DNA of 64,000 nt from an uncultured Bacilli bacterium (GTDB lineage Bacteria > Bacillota_I > Bacilli_A > RF39 > UBA660), in NCBI GenBank assembly GCA_934087065.1, contig CAKOIS010000005.1:1-64000 (forward strand), read 5' to 3'. The translations under genes and the position numbers were made by a program. Shown one piece after another: positions 25,484-34,300 of this stretch. How positions within the stretch are numbered: the first letter of the stretch is position 1; each line of letters begins with the position of its first letter. The notes under the pieces are model-generated. The model was not told where the DNA came from, searched no databases, and saw only the letters and a program-made list of their open reading frames with translations.

Positions 25484-26044
25484 ATGACTAGTTATATCAT
25501 GGAAAAGTCTTTGGCTGATAGAATAGATGATGTTCTAAAAAACATATATGAAAGAAATCCTGTGAGATTAAAAAATAACACGCCAGATGTATTAGTTGAT
25601 AATGGAGTGAAAAATTTACCGATGTATGAAAATCCATCTCACGTAAGAAAAAATATTTTGACAGAACAAGAAGCTAGAAATTTAGGAATTACAGTAAATT
25701 CAAGAGATCATTATCATGGCTTAGGAAAAGATTTATATATAAAAATAATTATAGCTTTAGATGATCCGAGAGTAATATTTAAAAATAAAAACGAAAAAGA
25801 TTATTTAATTCTAACAACAATTAAGGACAAAAACAAAAATAATGTGCTAGTACCAATAGAAATAGAAACAGGCACAACTGTCAATAAAATCACAATTGAA
25901 ATAAATAGAATTAAAAGTGTGTATGGATATAATATAAAAAAACCAAACCTTAACAGTTTTATAAAATATAATATTAAAAATGGAATTTTTAAAAAGATAT
26001 ATGAAAAAAAAGAACTAAGTACGGGCAATAGCAACCGCAGTTAG
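25484..26044 (+). CDS. Possible phage-type barnase/ColE5-like nuclease (PBECR/MuF-C-like), tentative
   Basis: 186 residues from ATG 25484, after AGAAAGGAG; an earlier TTG overlaps the TTGACA at 25433. Pattern HYHGLGKDLY, LDDPRVIFKNKNEKDYLILTT, NNVLVPIEIET and IKSVYGYN follows the layout of small MuF C-terminal or PBECR-type domains, with a nearby conserved basic strand and SVYG. This is recollection of a fold pattern, not a firm match. No signal peptide. It stands before the DUF1016 cluster, in an accessory stretch between housekeeping operons, and has no visible antitoxin partner. Could instead be a phage-derived hypothetical. Confidence 0.5.
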   Translation: MTSYIMEKSLADRIDDVLKNIYERNPVRLKNNTPDVLVDNGVKNLPMYENPSHVRKNILTEQEARNLGITVNSRDHYHGLGKDLYIKIIIALDDPRVIFKNKNEKDYLILTTIKDKNKNNVLVPIEIETGTTVNKITIEINRIKSVYGYNIKKPNLNSFIKYNIKNGIFKKIYEKKELSTGNSNRS

Positions 26045-26186
26045 TCCTTCTGATAGATAATTTATCACTTTATAACGCTAATGTCAACAAAAAAAATGAA
26101 ATACTGAATGCAAATGTGAAAATTTAGTTGTTTGAAATCAGTAATGATAATGTATAAATTTATTACGAAAGGAAAGGAGAGAATAA

Positions 26187-27137
26187 ATGAATTACTATAA
26201 TGAAATAAAAAATATTTTAATAGATAATGCAATTGGAAGAAAGGTAAGAGAATATAAAAGTAATCAAAAAGACTTAGAAAGTTACTATAACGTGGGAAAA
26301 CTTTTGGTTGAAGCACAAGGTGGAGAAGAAAGGGCTAAGTATGGAGATGGTTTGATTAAAGAATATTCTAAGAGACTTACTAGTGAACTTGGTAAGGGTT
26401 ATTCTGCAAGGTCTTTAGCAAATATGAGGTCATATTACTTGTTAACACAAAAATTGCAGCCATTGGCTGCAAAATTTAGTGCTTCAAATATAACGTGGTC
26501 AAACTTATGCGAAATATTAAATTTAAAGGATATAAACAAAATAAAGTATTACTTAAATTTATCTGGGAGATACAATTTAACAAAAAGAGAATTGAAAAAT
26601 AAAATTAAATCAAAAGAGTATGAAAGACTTGATAGTAAAATTAAAGAAAAATTAGTAAAACAGGAAGAAGTTCCAGTAAAAGATAAAATACCAGACCCGA
26701 TAGTATTGGAAGGTTTAGAATATAAAGAAAGACTTACTGAAAAGATGGTACAGAAATGGATAGACGAAAACCCAGCTTCATTTTGTAAGTCATTGGGTGA
26801 AGGTTATTCTTATATAGAAAGCCAATATAAAATTAAAATAGGTTCAAATTATAACTATATAGATATATTACTATTTAATTACATATCTAATTCATTTGTA
26901 GTAGTAGAGATAAAAGCAACAGAACTCAAGAAAGAACATATAGGACAAATAGAAACTTACATGAATTACGTTGATGTTAATCTAAAGAAAGACTTTCACA
27001 ATAAGACAACAGGGATACTTTTAGTTAGAGAAAATAATAAATGGCTAATAAAATACATAAATAATGATGGAATATTAGTAAGAAACTACATAACAAGTGA
27101 CGAGCAAGTTAGTGAATGTTTAGGAGGTTTAAAATGA
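26187..27137 (+). CDS. DUF1016/YhcG-family PD-(D/E)XK nuclease, intact copy
   Basis: 316 residues. N-terminal helical DUF1016 domain (YYNEIKNIL, SYYNVGKLL, YGDGLIKEYSKRL, TWSNLCEIL) and C-terminal nuclease-like domain (KWIDENPASF, YNYIDILLF, FVVVEIKATELKKEHIGQIETYM, where D, E and K fit PD-(D/E)XK). GGAAAGGAGAG precedes the ATG. A perfect 19-bp palindrome (26454-26472) lies in frame in the N-terminal domain. A truncated second copy starts at 27134, overlapping its stop. Members occur with restriction-modification or mobile elements; the role here is unknown. Confidence 0.85.
   Translation: MNYYNEIKNILIDNAIGRKVREYKSNQKDLESYYNVGKLLVEAQGGEERAKYGDGLIKEYSKRLTSELGKGYSARSLANMRSYYLLTQKLQPLAAKFSASNITWSNLCEILNLKDINKIKYYLNLSGRYNLTKRELKNKIKSKEYERLDSKIKEKLVKQEEVPVKDKIPDPIVLEGLEYKERLTEKMVQKWIDENPASFCKSLGEGYSYIESQYKIKIGSNYNYIDILLFNYISNSFVVVEIKATELKKEHIGQIETYMNYVDVNLKKDFHNKTTGILLVRENNKWLIKYINNDGILVRNYITSDEQVSECLGGLK
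26454..26472 (+). repeat. In-frame palindrome in DUF1016 copy 1
   Basis: TTGCAGCCA, centre T, TGGCTGCAA: perfect 9-bp arms encoding LQPLAA. The same codon position in copy 2 holds an unrelated perfect palindrome (27401-27419). Confidence 0.75.
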
Positions 27138-27823
27138 ATTATTACAATGAAATAAAGAATATACTAGTAGATAATGCAATTGAAAGAAAAGTAAGAGAAT
27201 ACAAAAGTAATCAAAAAGACTTAGAAAGTTACTATAACGTGGGAAAACTTTTAGTAGAAGCACAGGGTGGAGAAGAAAGAGCAAAGTATGGAGATGGACT
27301 TATTAAAGAGTATTCTAAGAGACTTACAACTGAACTTGGAAATGGATATTCAACCAGAAATCTAAAATATATGAGAAATTTTTACATTGTTTGCCAAAAA
27401 CGGCAATCACTGATTGCCGAATTCAAGTTTCACAATATTTCTTGGACATGTATTACAAAATTGTTGAAATTAGACGATATTAATGCAATATTCTATTATG
27501 TTAAATGTATTGGTAAAATGAATTTAACTACAAGAGAGTTAGATTTAAAATTAAAATCAAAAGAATATGAAAGACTTGATAGTAAAATTAAAGAAAAATT
27601 AGTGAAACAGGAAGAAGTTTCAATAAAAGATAAAATACCAGACCCGATAGTATTGGAAGGTTTAGAATATAAAGAAAGACTTTCACAATAAGACAACAGG
27701 GATACTTTTAGTTAGAGAAAACAACAAATGGCTAATAAAATACATAAATAATGATGGGATATTAGTAAGAAACTACATAACAAGTGACGAGCAAGTTAGT
27801 GAATATTCAGGAGGGTTAAAATG
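27134..27823 (+). pseudogene. DUF1016 copy 2, internal deletion and frameshift
   Basis: Starts at ATG 27134, overlapping the copy 1 stop, and is near-identical for about 70 residues. It diverges around the palindrome region, matches again through KIPDPIVLEGLEYKERL, then stops at 27691. The following bases (to 27823) are the out-of-frame 3' end of the same gene. The break joins two occurrences of TAAAGAAAGACTT that lie 260 bp apart in copy 1 (26723 and 26983); copy 2 has one (27670-27682). Loss of 260 bp removes most of the nuclease domain and shifts frame. The N-terminal 186 residues could still be made. Confidence 0.85.
27401..27419 (+). repeat. In-frame palindrome in DUF1016 copy 2
   Basis: CGGCAATCA, centre C, TGATTGCCG: perfect 9-bp arms encoding RQSLIA, at the same place as the palindrome in copy 1 but with most arm bases changed in complementary pairs. 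Confidence 0.75.
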
Positions 27824-27985
27824 AATTATTATATTATAATGAAAGAATGGTTTATTAGATTTATAGAAGAGCAAAGAAAAGGATACTTTATAAGAATATT
27901 AAAATATTTAATTATCCAAAACTTGCAGTCAATAGCTTTCAAATTCAAAAGCTTTAATTATATATTACAAATTGTAACGAGTTAG
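27821..27985 (+). pseudogene. Third DUF1016 fragment, decayed
   Basis: After GGAGG at the end of copy 2 a new frame begins MNYYIIMKEWF, echoing the MNYYNEIKNIL start of copies 1 and 2. It keeps a trace of the palindrome context (CAAAACTTGCAGTCAAT near 27917-27933) and stops after 54 codons. Best read as an eroded third tandem copy. Confidence 0.55.
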
Positions 27986-28078
27986 TAAAAGATTTATTTA
28001 AAATGTAGTAAAATCTCAACTTTTAGCATTAAAACTACAAAAAAACACAACTTTATCATAATTCTCTTAAAAAGACAC

Positions 28079-28107
28079 TTGAAAAAACAAGCATTTTGTG
28101 ATATTAT
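28079..28107 (+). promoter_or_regulatory. Promoter of rplK-rplA
   Basis: TTGAAA (28079-28084), 17 bases, TATTAT (28102-28107). A roughly 110-base leader follows with AGTGG/CCACT pairing, a possible site for L1 autoregulation (inference). Confidence 0.7.
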
Positions 28108-28221
28108 TTACCTTGAGTTATATATTTATTATGTAACTAAAGAAGTGGAAGAGTTTTGGATTACTTGTGGACCACTCGCGAAAATTAACTAGAATATTAA
28201 ATTTTATAGGAGGTGTTTTTC

Positions 28222-28818
28222 GTGGCAAAGAAAGTTACTAAAGTTGTAAAAATTCAAATTCCTGCTGGAAAGGCTACACCAGCTCCACCAGTTGGTACAA
28301 TATTTGGACCTCTAGGAATTAACTTACAAGAATTTTGTACAAGATACAACGACGCAACTAGAGACAAAATGGGAGATATAATTCCATGTGAAGTTAGTGT
28401 TTACGAAGACAGAAGTTTTGACTTCGTATTAAAGACACCACCTGCTGCTAGTTTACTTTTAAAAGTTGCTGGTATTCAAAAGGGTGGAGTTAAAGGCGCT
28501 AATGATATAGTTGCTACAATTACAAAAGATCAGTTAAAACAAGTTGCTGAAATTAAGTTACCTGACTTAAATACAAATGATATTGAACAAGCTATGAAAA
28601 TAGTTGCAGGTACTGCTAGAAACATGGGTATTGCTGTTAAAGGACTTAATGATGTAGAACTTGAAGAACAAGCTGAAGAAGCAAAAGAAGCTGAAGCTGA
28701 AATGGCTAAATTAGATGCTGAATTTGCTGAAATGGAAGCTGAAGCTAAAGCTAATGCTGATGCTGAAGTTCCAGAAGTAGAAAGTACTGAACAAAAAGCT
28801 GAAAGCGTAGAAGAATAA
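28222..28818 (+). CDS. rplK: 50S ribosomal protein L11 with acidic C-terminal extension
   Basis: 198 residues from GTG 28222, set by TAGGAGGTG (28207-28215). Typical L11 sequence KVVKIQIPAGKATPAPPVG, GINLQEFCTRYND, FDFVLKTPPAASLLLK and IVAGTARNMGI. Binds 23S rRNA at the GTPase-associated centre. L11 usually ends near residue 141. Here about 55 extra residues rich in Ala/Glu (EEAKEAEAEMAKLDAEFAEM) form a likely acidic coiled coil. The extension is in frame, with codon use like its neighbours. First gene of rplK-rplA. Confidence 0.95.
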   Translation: MAKKVTKVVKIQIPAGKATPAPPVGTIFGPLGINLQEFCTRYNDATRDKMGDIIPCEVSVYEDRSFDFVLKTPPAASLLLKVAGIQKGGVKGANDIVATITKDQLKQVAEIKLPDLNTNDIEQAMKIVAGTARNMGIAVKGLNDVELEEQAEEAKEAEAEMAKLDAEFAEMEAEAKANADAEVPEVESTEQKAESVEE

Positions 28819-28880
28819 TAAGTAATAAAAAAAGTCGAGTAAGATAAATAATCCAAATACCACATAAAGGAGGTAAAATT

Positions 28881-29573
28881 ATGAAACGTCGTGGACGCTT
28901 ATATGTGGAAGCTTCAAAGAGTGTAGACAAAAATAAATTATACACACCAGAAGAAGCGGTTAAATTAGTTAAATCTCTTTCTAAAAGAAAATTTGATGAA
29001 ACAGTAGAAGTTGCTATGAATTTAAACGTTGATACTACTAAAAGTGATCAACAAGTAAGAAGTTCATTCACACTTCCAAATGGTACTGGTAAAACTAAAA
29101 GAGTTTTAGTTGTAACTAAGACTAAAGCTGAAGAAGCTAAAAATGCTGGTGCCGACTTCGTTGGAGACGACGACATCATTGAAAAAATAGTTAAAGAGAA
29201 CTGGTTTGATTTTGATGTAATGGTTGCAACACCTGAAATGATGGTTAGTTTAGGTAAAATTGGTAAAATTTTAGGACCTAAAGGTTTAATGCCAAACCCT
29301 AAAACTGGAACTGTTACTACAAACGTAAGTGATGCAATTGCTAACATTAGAAAAGGTATGGTAGAATACAGAGCTGATTCTAATGGTAACGTACACGCAC
29401 TTGTTGGTAAAGTTAGTTTTGATGAAGATAAATTAACTGAAAACCTAGTTGCTTTTATTAATGAAGTAATTAAAAATAAGCCTACAGGTGTTAAAGGTTC
29501 ATTCGTTAAGAATATAAGTATTTCTTCAACAATGGGTCCTGGAGTTAAAATTGACACAAATTTATTTAAATAG
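28881..29573 (+). CDS. rplA: 50S ribosomal protein L1
   Basis: 230 residues, AAGGAGGT before the ATG. KRRGRLYVEASKSVDKNKLY, GTGKTKRVLV, GKIGKILGPKGLMPNPKTGTV (the RNA-binding signature) and the C-terminal SSTMGPGVKID are present. Component of the L1 stalk and translational repressor of its own operon in many bacteria. Complete. Confidence 0.98.
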   Translation: MKRRGRLYVEASKSVDKNKLYTPEEAVKLVKSLSKRKFDETVEVAMNLNVDTTKSDQQVRSSFTLPNGTGKTKRVLVVTKTKAEEAKNAGADFVGDDDIIEKIVKENWFDFDVMVATPEMMVSLGKIGKILGPKGLMPNPKTGTVTTNVSDAIANIRKGMVEYRADSNGNVHALVGKVSFDEDKLTENLVAFINEVIKNKPTGVKGSFVKNISISSTMGPGVKIDTNLFK

Positions 29574-29575
29574 TA

Positions 29576-29604
29576 TTTACAAAATTAACTTTTTGTAGTA
29601 AAAT
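29576..29604 (+). promoter_or_regulatory. Promoter of rplJ-rplL
   Basis: TTTACA (29576-29581), 17 bases, TAAAAT (29599-29604). Confidence 0.7.
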
Positions 29605-29610
29605 ACTATT

Positions 29611-29704
29611 CATGAGTTCGCCGTAGACCGTAGGTATACAAATAAATCCTACCGAGGAAGACTAATCTTTTAAGAAGTTTTCCTTGTGCGGAAAACTTTT
29701 ATTA
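29611..29704 (+). promoter_or_regulatory. Ribosomal protein L10 leader with attenuator
   Basis: CCGTAGACCGTAGGT and ATCCTACCGAGG form the conserved L10-leader stem recognised by L10(L12)4. It is followed by a terminator AAGTTTTCC (29675-29683) / GGAAAACTT (29690-29698) with a T run. Excess L10 complex should favour termination before rplJ. Confidence 0.88.
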
Positions 29705-29723
29705 ATATTATAAGGAGGAAAAA

Positions 29724-30227
29724 ATGGCAAGCGAAAAAAATCTAAAAGTTAAAAAAGACCTCGTAAGTGAAATCAATTCTAAGTTAGATACTGCTAGTAC
29801 AGTTCTACTAGTAGACTATCAAGGAATGAGTGTGCTTGAACTTAATAATCTTAGACAAAGTTTAAAAAGTACTGGCAGTGATTTAAAAGTATACAAAAAT
29901 ACTTTAGCTAGTATAGCTTTTAAAGAAAAAGACATTAAGTTAGATGACTACATGACTGGACCTAACGCTTACATCTTTAGTAAAGATATCATCGAGCCTA
30001 TTAAAATAGTTAGCGAAGCTGCTAAGAAAAATGAAAACTTAACAATTAAAGCTGGTTATATTAATGGTGAATTTGCTGATACAAAAACTATTGGTGAATA
30101 TGCAAGTATTCCAAGTTATGAAGGACTTCTTACAATGTTTGCTGGTGGCTTAATTGAACACGTAAGAAATTTAAGTATTGCACTTAACTTATATGCCGAA
30201 AAATTAGAGAATGGAGGAAATGAATAA
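29724..30227 (+). CDS. rplJ: 50S ribosomal protein L10
   Basis: 167 residues, AAGGAGG before the ATG. VLLVDYQGMSVLELNNLRQSL and LKVYKNTLASIAF are the RNA-binding core, and GPNAYIFS matches the family. The C-terminal helix (LIEHVRNLSIALNLYAEKLEN) binds L7/L12 dimers. Its stop overlaps the rplL start by one base, so the stalk proteins are translationally coupled. Confidence 0.97.
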   Translation: MASEKNLKVKKDLVSEINSKLDTASTVLLVDYQGMSVLELNNLRQSLKSTGSDLKVYKNTLASIAFKEKDIKLDDYMTGPNAYIFSKDIIEPIKIVSEAAKKNENLTIKAGYINGEFADTKTIGEYASIPSYEGLLTMFAGGLIEHVRNLSIALNLYAEKLENGGNE

Positions 30228-30595
30228 TGGCAAAAATTGAAAACAAAGATATTATCGAAGCAATTAAAGAAAAAACTATTCTTGAAGTTAAAGAATTAGT
30301 TGATATGATGAAAGAAGAATTTGGAGTAGACCCAAGTGCTGTTGCTGTAGCTGCTCAACCTACTGCAAGTGCTGAAGACGAAGGAGATGTAACTAAGACT
30401 GTAGTTCTAGCTAATGCTGGAGGACAAAAGTTACAAGTAATCAAACTAGTTAGAGAAATCACTGGTTTAGGATTAAAAGAAGCTAAAGACTTAGCTGATA
30501 ATGGTGGTAATATCAAAGAAAACGTTTCTATGGATGAAGCTAATGATTTAAAAGCTAAATTTGAAGAAGTTGGCGCTACTATAGAATTAAAGTAA
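30227..30595 (+). CDS. rplL: 50S ribosomal protein L7/L12
   Basis: 122 residues. N-terminal dimerisation helices (LEVKELVDMMKEEFGV), Ala-rich hinge (SAVAVAAQPTASA) and the C-terminal factor-binding domain KLQVIKLVREITGLGLKEAKDL. Stalk protein recruiting translation GTPases. Complete and typical. Confidence 0.98.
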   Translation: MAKIENKDIIEAIKEKTILEVKELVDMMKEEFGVDPSAVAVAAQPTASAEDEGDVTKTVVLANAGGQKLQVIKLVREITGLGLKEAKDLADNGGNIKENVSMDEANDLKAKFEEVGATIELK

Positions 30596-30609
30596 GCAAA
30601 AAAATTACG

Positions 30610-30636
30610 GCCTTTACTATTAGAAAGGCTTTTTTG
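30610..30636 (+). terminator. Terminator after rplL
   Basis: GCCTTT (30610-30615) / AAAGGC (30624-30629) then six T. Confidence 0.7.
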
Positions 30637-30659
30637 CGTTAATAAGAAGGGAGTATTTT

Positions 30660-31250
30660 ATGGAACATTATTTTACAAATAACGAAAACTTAAAAAGTGA
30701 ATTTAGGAGTGTGAAGTATGTCTATAAAGATACTCCTTTTGTATTTACTAGTGATTTAGGAGTATTTTCTAAAGACAAAGTTGACTATGGAAGTAAAGTG
30801 TTACTAGAAAAAGTTTTACAAATAGAAAGTACTGGTAAAAAAATACTAGATGTTGGATGTGGTTATGGTTTTATCGGAATAGTTTTGTCTAAAATATTAG
30901 ACAGTACAGTAGATATGGTAGACGTTAACAAAAGAGCTTTACATTTAACACAAATGAATATAAAAAATATGAAAGTAAATGCTAAATGTTTTACATCAGA
31001 CGCTTACAAATCTGTTACAGAAAAGTACGATATAATCATAACAAACCCACCAATCAGGGCAGGCAAAGACAAAGTTTTAGAAATACTTTTGGGTGCAAAA
31101 GAACATTTAAATATAGATGGTACACTTTACTACGTAATAAGAAAAGACCAAGGTGCTAAAAGTATAACTAAGGTGTTAAGTGAAACATATAAAATAGAAC
31201 TATTAGAAAAAAATAAAGGTTTCTATATTTATAGTGCAAAAAAACTTTAA
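30660..31250 (+). CDS. ybxB: Class I methyltransferase, YbxB/RsmC-like
   Basis: 196 residues. SAM motif ILDVGCGYGFIGIVL, acidic loop VDMVDVNKRAL, and NPPIRAGKD, the NPP(I/F) signature of RsmC-type N-methyltransferases. Its place between rplL and rpoB is the same as B. subtilis ybxB. The target is probably a guanine in 16S rRNA by analogy with RsmC, not shown. GAAGGGAG precedes the ATG. Confidence 0.9.
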   Translation: MEHYFTNNENLKSEFRSVKYVYKDTPFVFTSDLGVFSKDKVDYGSKVLLEKVLQIESTGKKILDVGCGYGFIGIVLSKILDSTVDMVDVNKRALHLTQMNIKNMKVNAKCFTSDAYKSVTEKYDIIITNPPIRAGKDKVLEILLGAKEHLNIDGTLYYVIRKDQGAKSITKVLSETYKIELLEKNKGFYIYSAKKL

Positions 31251-31268
31251 GAAATTAACTTTAGATAG

Positions 31269-31297
31269 TTGACTTCTTTACAAAAATCAAGTAAAAT
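31269..31297 (+). promoter_or_regulatory. Promoter of rpoB-rpoC
   Basis: TTGACT (31269-31274), 17 bases, TAAAAT (31292-31297); about 70 bases of leader precede rpoB. Confidence 0.75.
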
Positions 31298-31366
31298 TAT
31301 ATATTGCGATACATGTAGTTTCTTGACTCTATGTGTTTTAAATCTAAGGGATTGGGGTGACTAATT

Positions 31367-34300
31367 TTGGCTTATAAAGTTGAAAAATTCGGTACAAAAA
31401 GAGAAAGAAGAAATTTCTCACAATTAAGAAACAAATTTGAACTTTCAAACTTGCTTGAAATTCAAAGAGATTCGTTTCAAAAGTTTTTAGATGAAGGGAT
31501 AAGAGAGGTATTTGACGATATTTTTCCAGTGGAGAGTTTCAGTGGGAGTTTATCGCTTGAATTTGGTGAATACACTTTAGAAGAACCTAGGTATAGTGTA
31601 ATTGAATCCAAAGAAAGACGTGTTACTTACGCTGCTCCATTAAAAGTAAAAGCAAGATTATTTATTAATGAGACAGGTGAAGTAAAAGAACAAGAAGTAT
31701 TTTTAGGTGACATTCCATTAATGACTGAAAATGCAAGTTTCATTGTTAACGGAGTAGAAAGAGTTATAAACTGTCAACTTGTACGTTCTCCATCTATTTA
31801 TTTCAAACGTGAAATAGATAAAAATGGTAGAAATATTATAACTAACGAAGTAATTCCTAGTAAAGGTACATGGTTAGAGTATGAACTTGATGCAAGAAAT
31901 ATTTTCTATGTAAGAATAGATAGAACAAGAAAAGTAACTATAACAACTTTCTTGCGTGCATTAGGTTTAAGTAGTGACGATGACATTCTAAAAGTATTTG
32001 GAGAAGACGAAATTCTTGTTAATACTTTAGAAAAAGACTCAACTAAGAATACAGATGAAGCATTAATTGAAATTTATGAAAAATTAAGACCAGGTGAACC
32101 TGCAACACTTGATTCTTCTAAGAACCAATTAATTACAAGATTCTTTGATAAATTTAGATATGATTTAGCAAAAGTAGGTAGATACAAATTTAATAGAAAA
32201 TTAAATGTAATGGATAGACTACTTAATAATCGTATTGGTGAAGATATAGTAGTAGATGGTGTTACATACATCAAAAAAGGTGAAGTTGTAACTAAAGAAA
32301 AATTAGAAGAATTAAAGCCTATCTTTGAAAATGGATATGGTGTTCATGAAGTTAAAATCAATGAAGAATTAGATACATATAATAAAATACAAGAAGTACT
32401 TGTGTATGCTAACGATGGAAGTGATAAATTACTTAAAGTTATAGGTAATGATCAAAGTATAGATACTAAACGTCTAACAATAAGCGACATTTATGCATCA
32501 ATTTCATACTACATTAACTTACATTATGGAGTAGGAAATTATGATGAAATAGACCACTTAGCCAACAGACGTGTTAGACAAGGTGGAGAATTAATTCAAA
32601 ATCAATTTAGAGTAGGTATTGCAAGAATGGAAAGAGTTATTCGTGAAAGAATGACTACACAAGAAATAGACTCTGTAACTCCTAAGACATTAATCAATAT
32701 TAGACCAGTTACAGCTGCACTAAAAGAGTTCTTTGGAAGTAGCCAATTATCTAAATTCATGGATCAAATTAACCCATTAGCAGAATTATATGATAAACGT
32801 AAACTAAGTGCCCTAGGGCCAGGCGGTTTATCAAGAGATCGTGCTGGTATGGAAGTTCGTGACGTTAACTCAAGTCACTATGGTAGAATTTGTCCAGTAG
32901 AAACTCCAGAAGGACAAAACATTGGACTTATCACAAGTTTAGCAGGATACGCAAAACTAAACGAATATGGTTTCATAATGACTCCATATAGAAAAGTAGT
33001 AGACGCTAAATTAACAGATGAAATAGTATACATGACAGCTGATGAAGAAGAAAACTATTACATTTGTCCAGCTACAATTAAAGTAAGTGAAGATAATACA
33101 ATAACTGATGAAATGGTTCCAGTTAGATTTAATAGAGATAACTTAATGGTTGAAAAAACAAAAGTTGACTTTAGTGATGTAAGTCCTAGTCAAATAGTTT
33201 CAATTACAACAAGTTGTATACCATTCTTGGAACACGACGATGCTAACCGTGCACTAATGGGTGCCAACATGCAAAGACAAGCTGTACCACTTATGAAAAC
33301 AGAAGCTCCAATTATTGCAACTGGTGTTGAATACTACGCTGCAAAAGATTCTAGTGCTGTAGTTAAAACAAAAATAGATGGTGTAGTAGACTATGTTGAT
33401 GCTAAAAGAATAGTAGTAAAAAATAGCAAAGAAAAAGCTGAATACCCACTAATGACATTTGAAAGAAGTAACGCTGAAACATGCTATACTCAAAGACCAA
33501 TCGCACATGTAGGTGATAAAGTTAAAGCTGGAGACATCATTGCAGATGGACCTAGTACAAATGATGGAGAAATGTCTTTAGGTAAAAACTTAACTGTAGC
33601 ATTTATGACATATAATGGTTACAACTATGAAGATGCTGTTATATTAAACGAGAGAATAGTAAAAGACGACGTACTAACAAGTGTACACGTTGAAATGCTT
33701 GAAGTAGAAGCAAGAGACACAAAGCTTGGACCTGAAGAGTTTACAAGAGACATTCCAAACGTTAGTGAAGAAGCTAGAAAGAACTTAAACGAAGAAGGTA
33801 TCATTAGAATTGGTACTGAAGTTAAAGAAAACGACATTCTAGTTGGTAAAATCACTCCAAAAGGAGTACAAGAATTAACTAGTGAAGAAAAATTATTACA
33901 TGCAATATTCGGAGAAAAAACTCGTGAAGTAAGAGACACTTCTTTAAGAGTTCCACATGGATCTAGCGGTATAGTACACGATGTACAAGTATTCACAAAA
34001 GATAATTCTGATGAGTTACCAGCAGGTGTAATTAAAATTATAAGAATATACTTAATAAAGAAAAGAAAGATGCAAGTCGGAGACAAGATGAGTGGACGTC
34101 ATGGTAACAAGGGTGTAGTAAGCTTAGTATTACCAGAAGAAGATATGCCTTACTTACCAGATGGTAGAACTGTAGACGTTATCTTAAACCCACTAGGTGT
34201 TCCATCACGTATGAACCTAGGACAAATATTAGAAGTTCACTTAGGTATGGCTGCTAAAACATTAGGCGTACATATTGCAACTCCAGTGTTTGATAGTGCA

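Noticed and set aside
28140..28200. Defined L11/L1 leader RNA
   Set aside because: Only a short AGTGG/CCACT pairing is visible; not enough to call a known element.
29048..29557. Long minus-strand ORF opposite rplA (and similar ones opposite ileS, rpoB, mutL, rsmE and mtaB)
   Set aside because: No ribosome site, low-complexity Ser/Leu/Ile composition, fully overlapping certain genes: antisense shadows.
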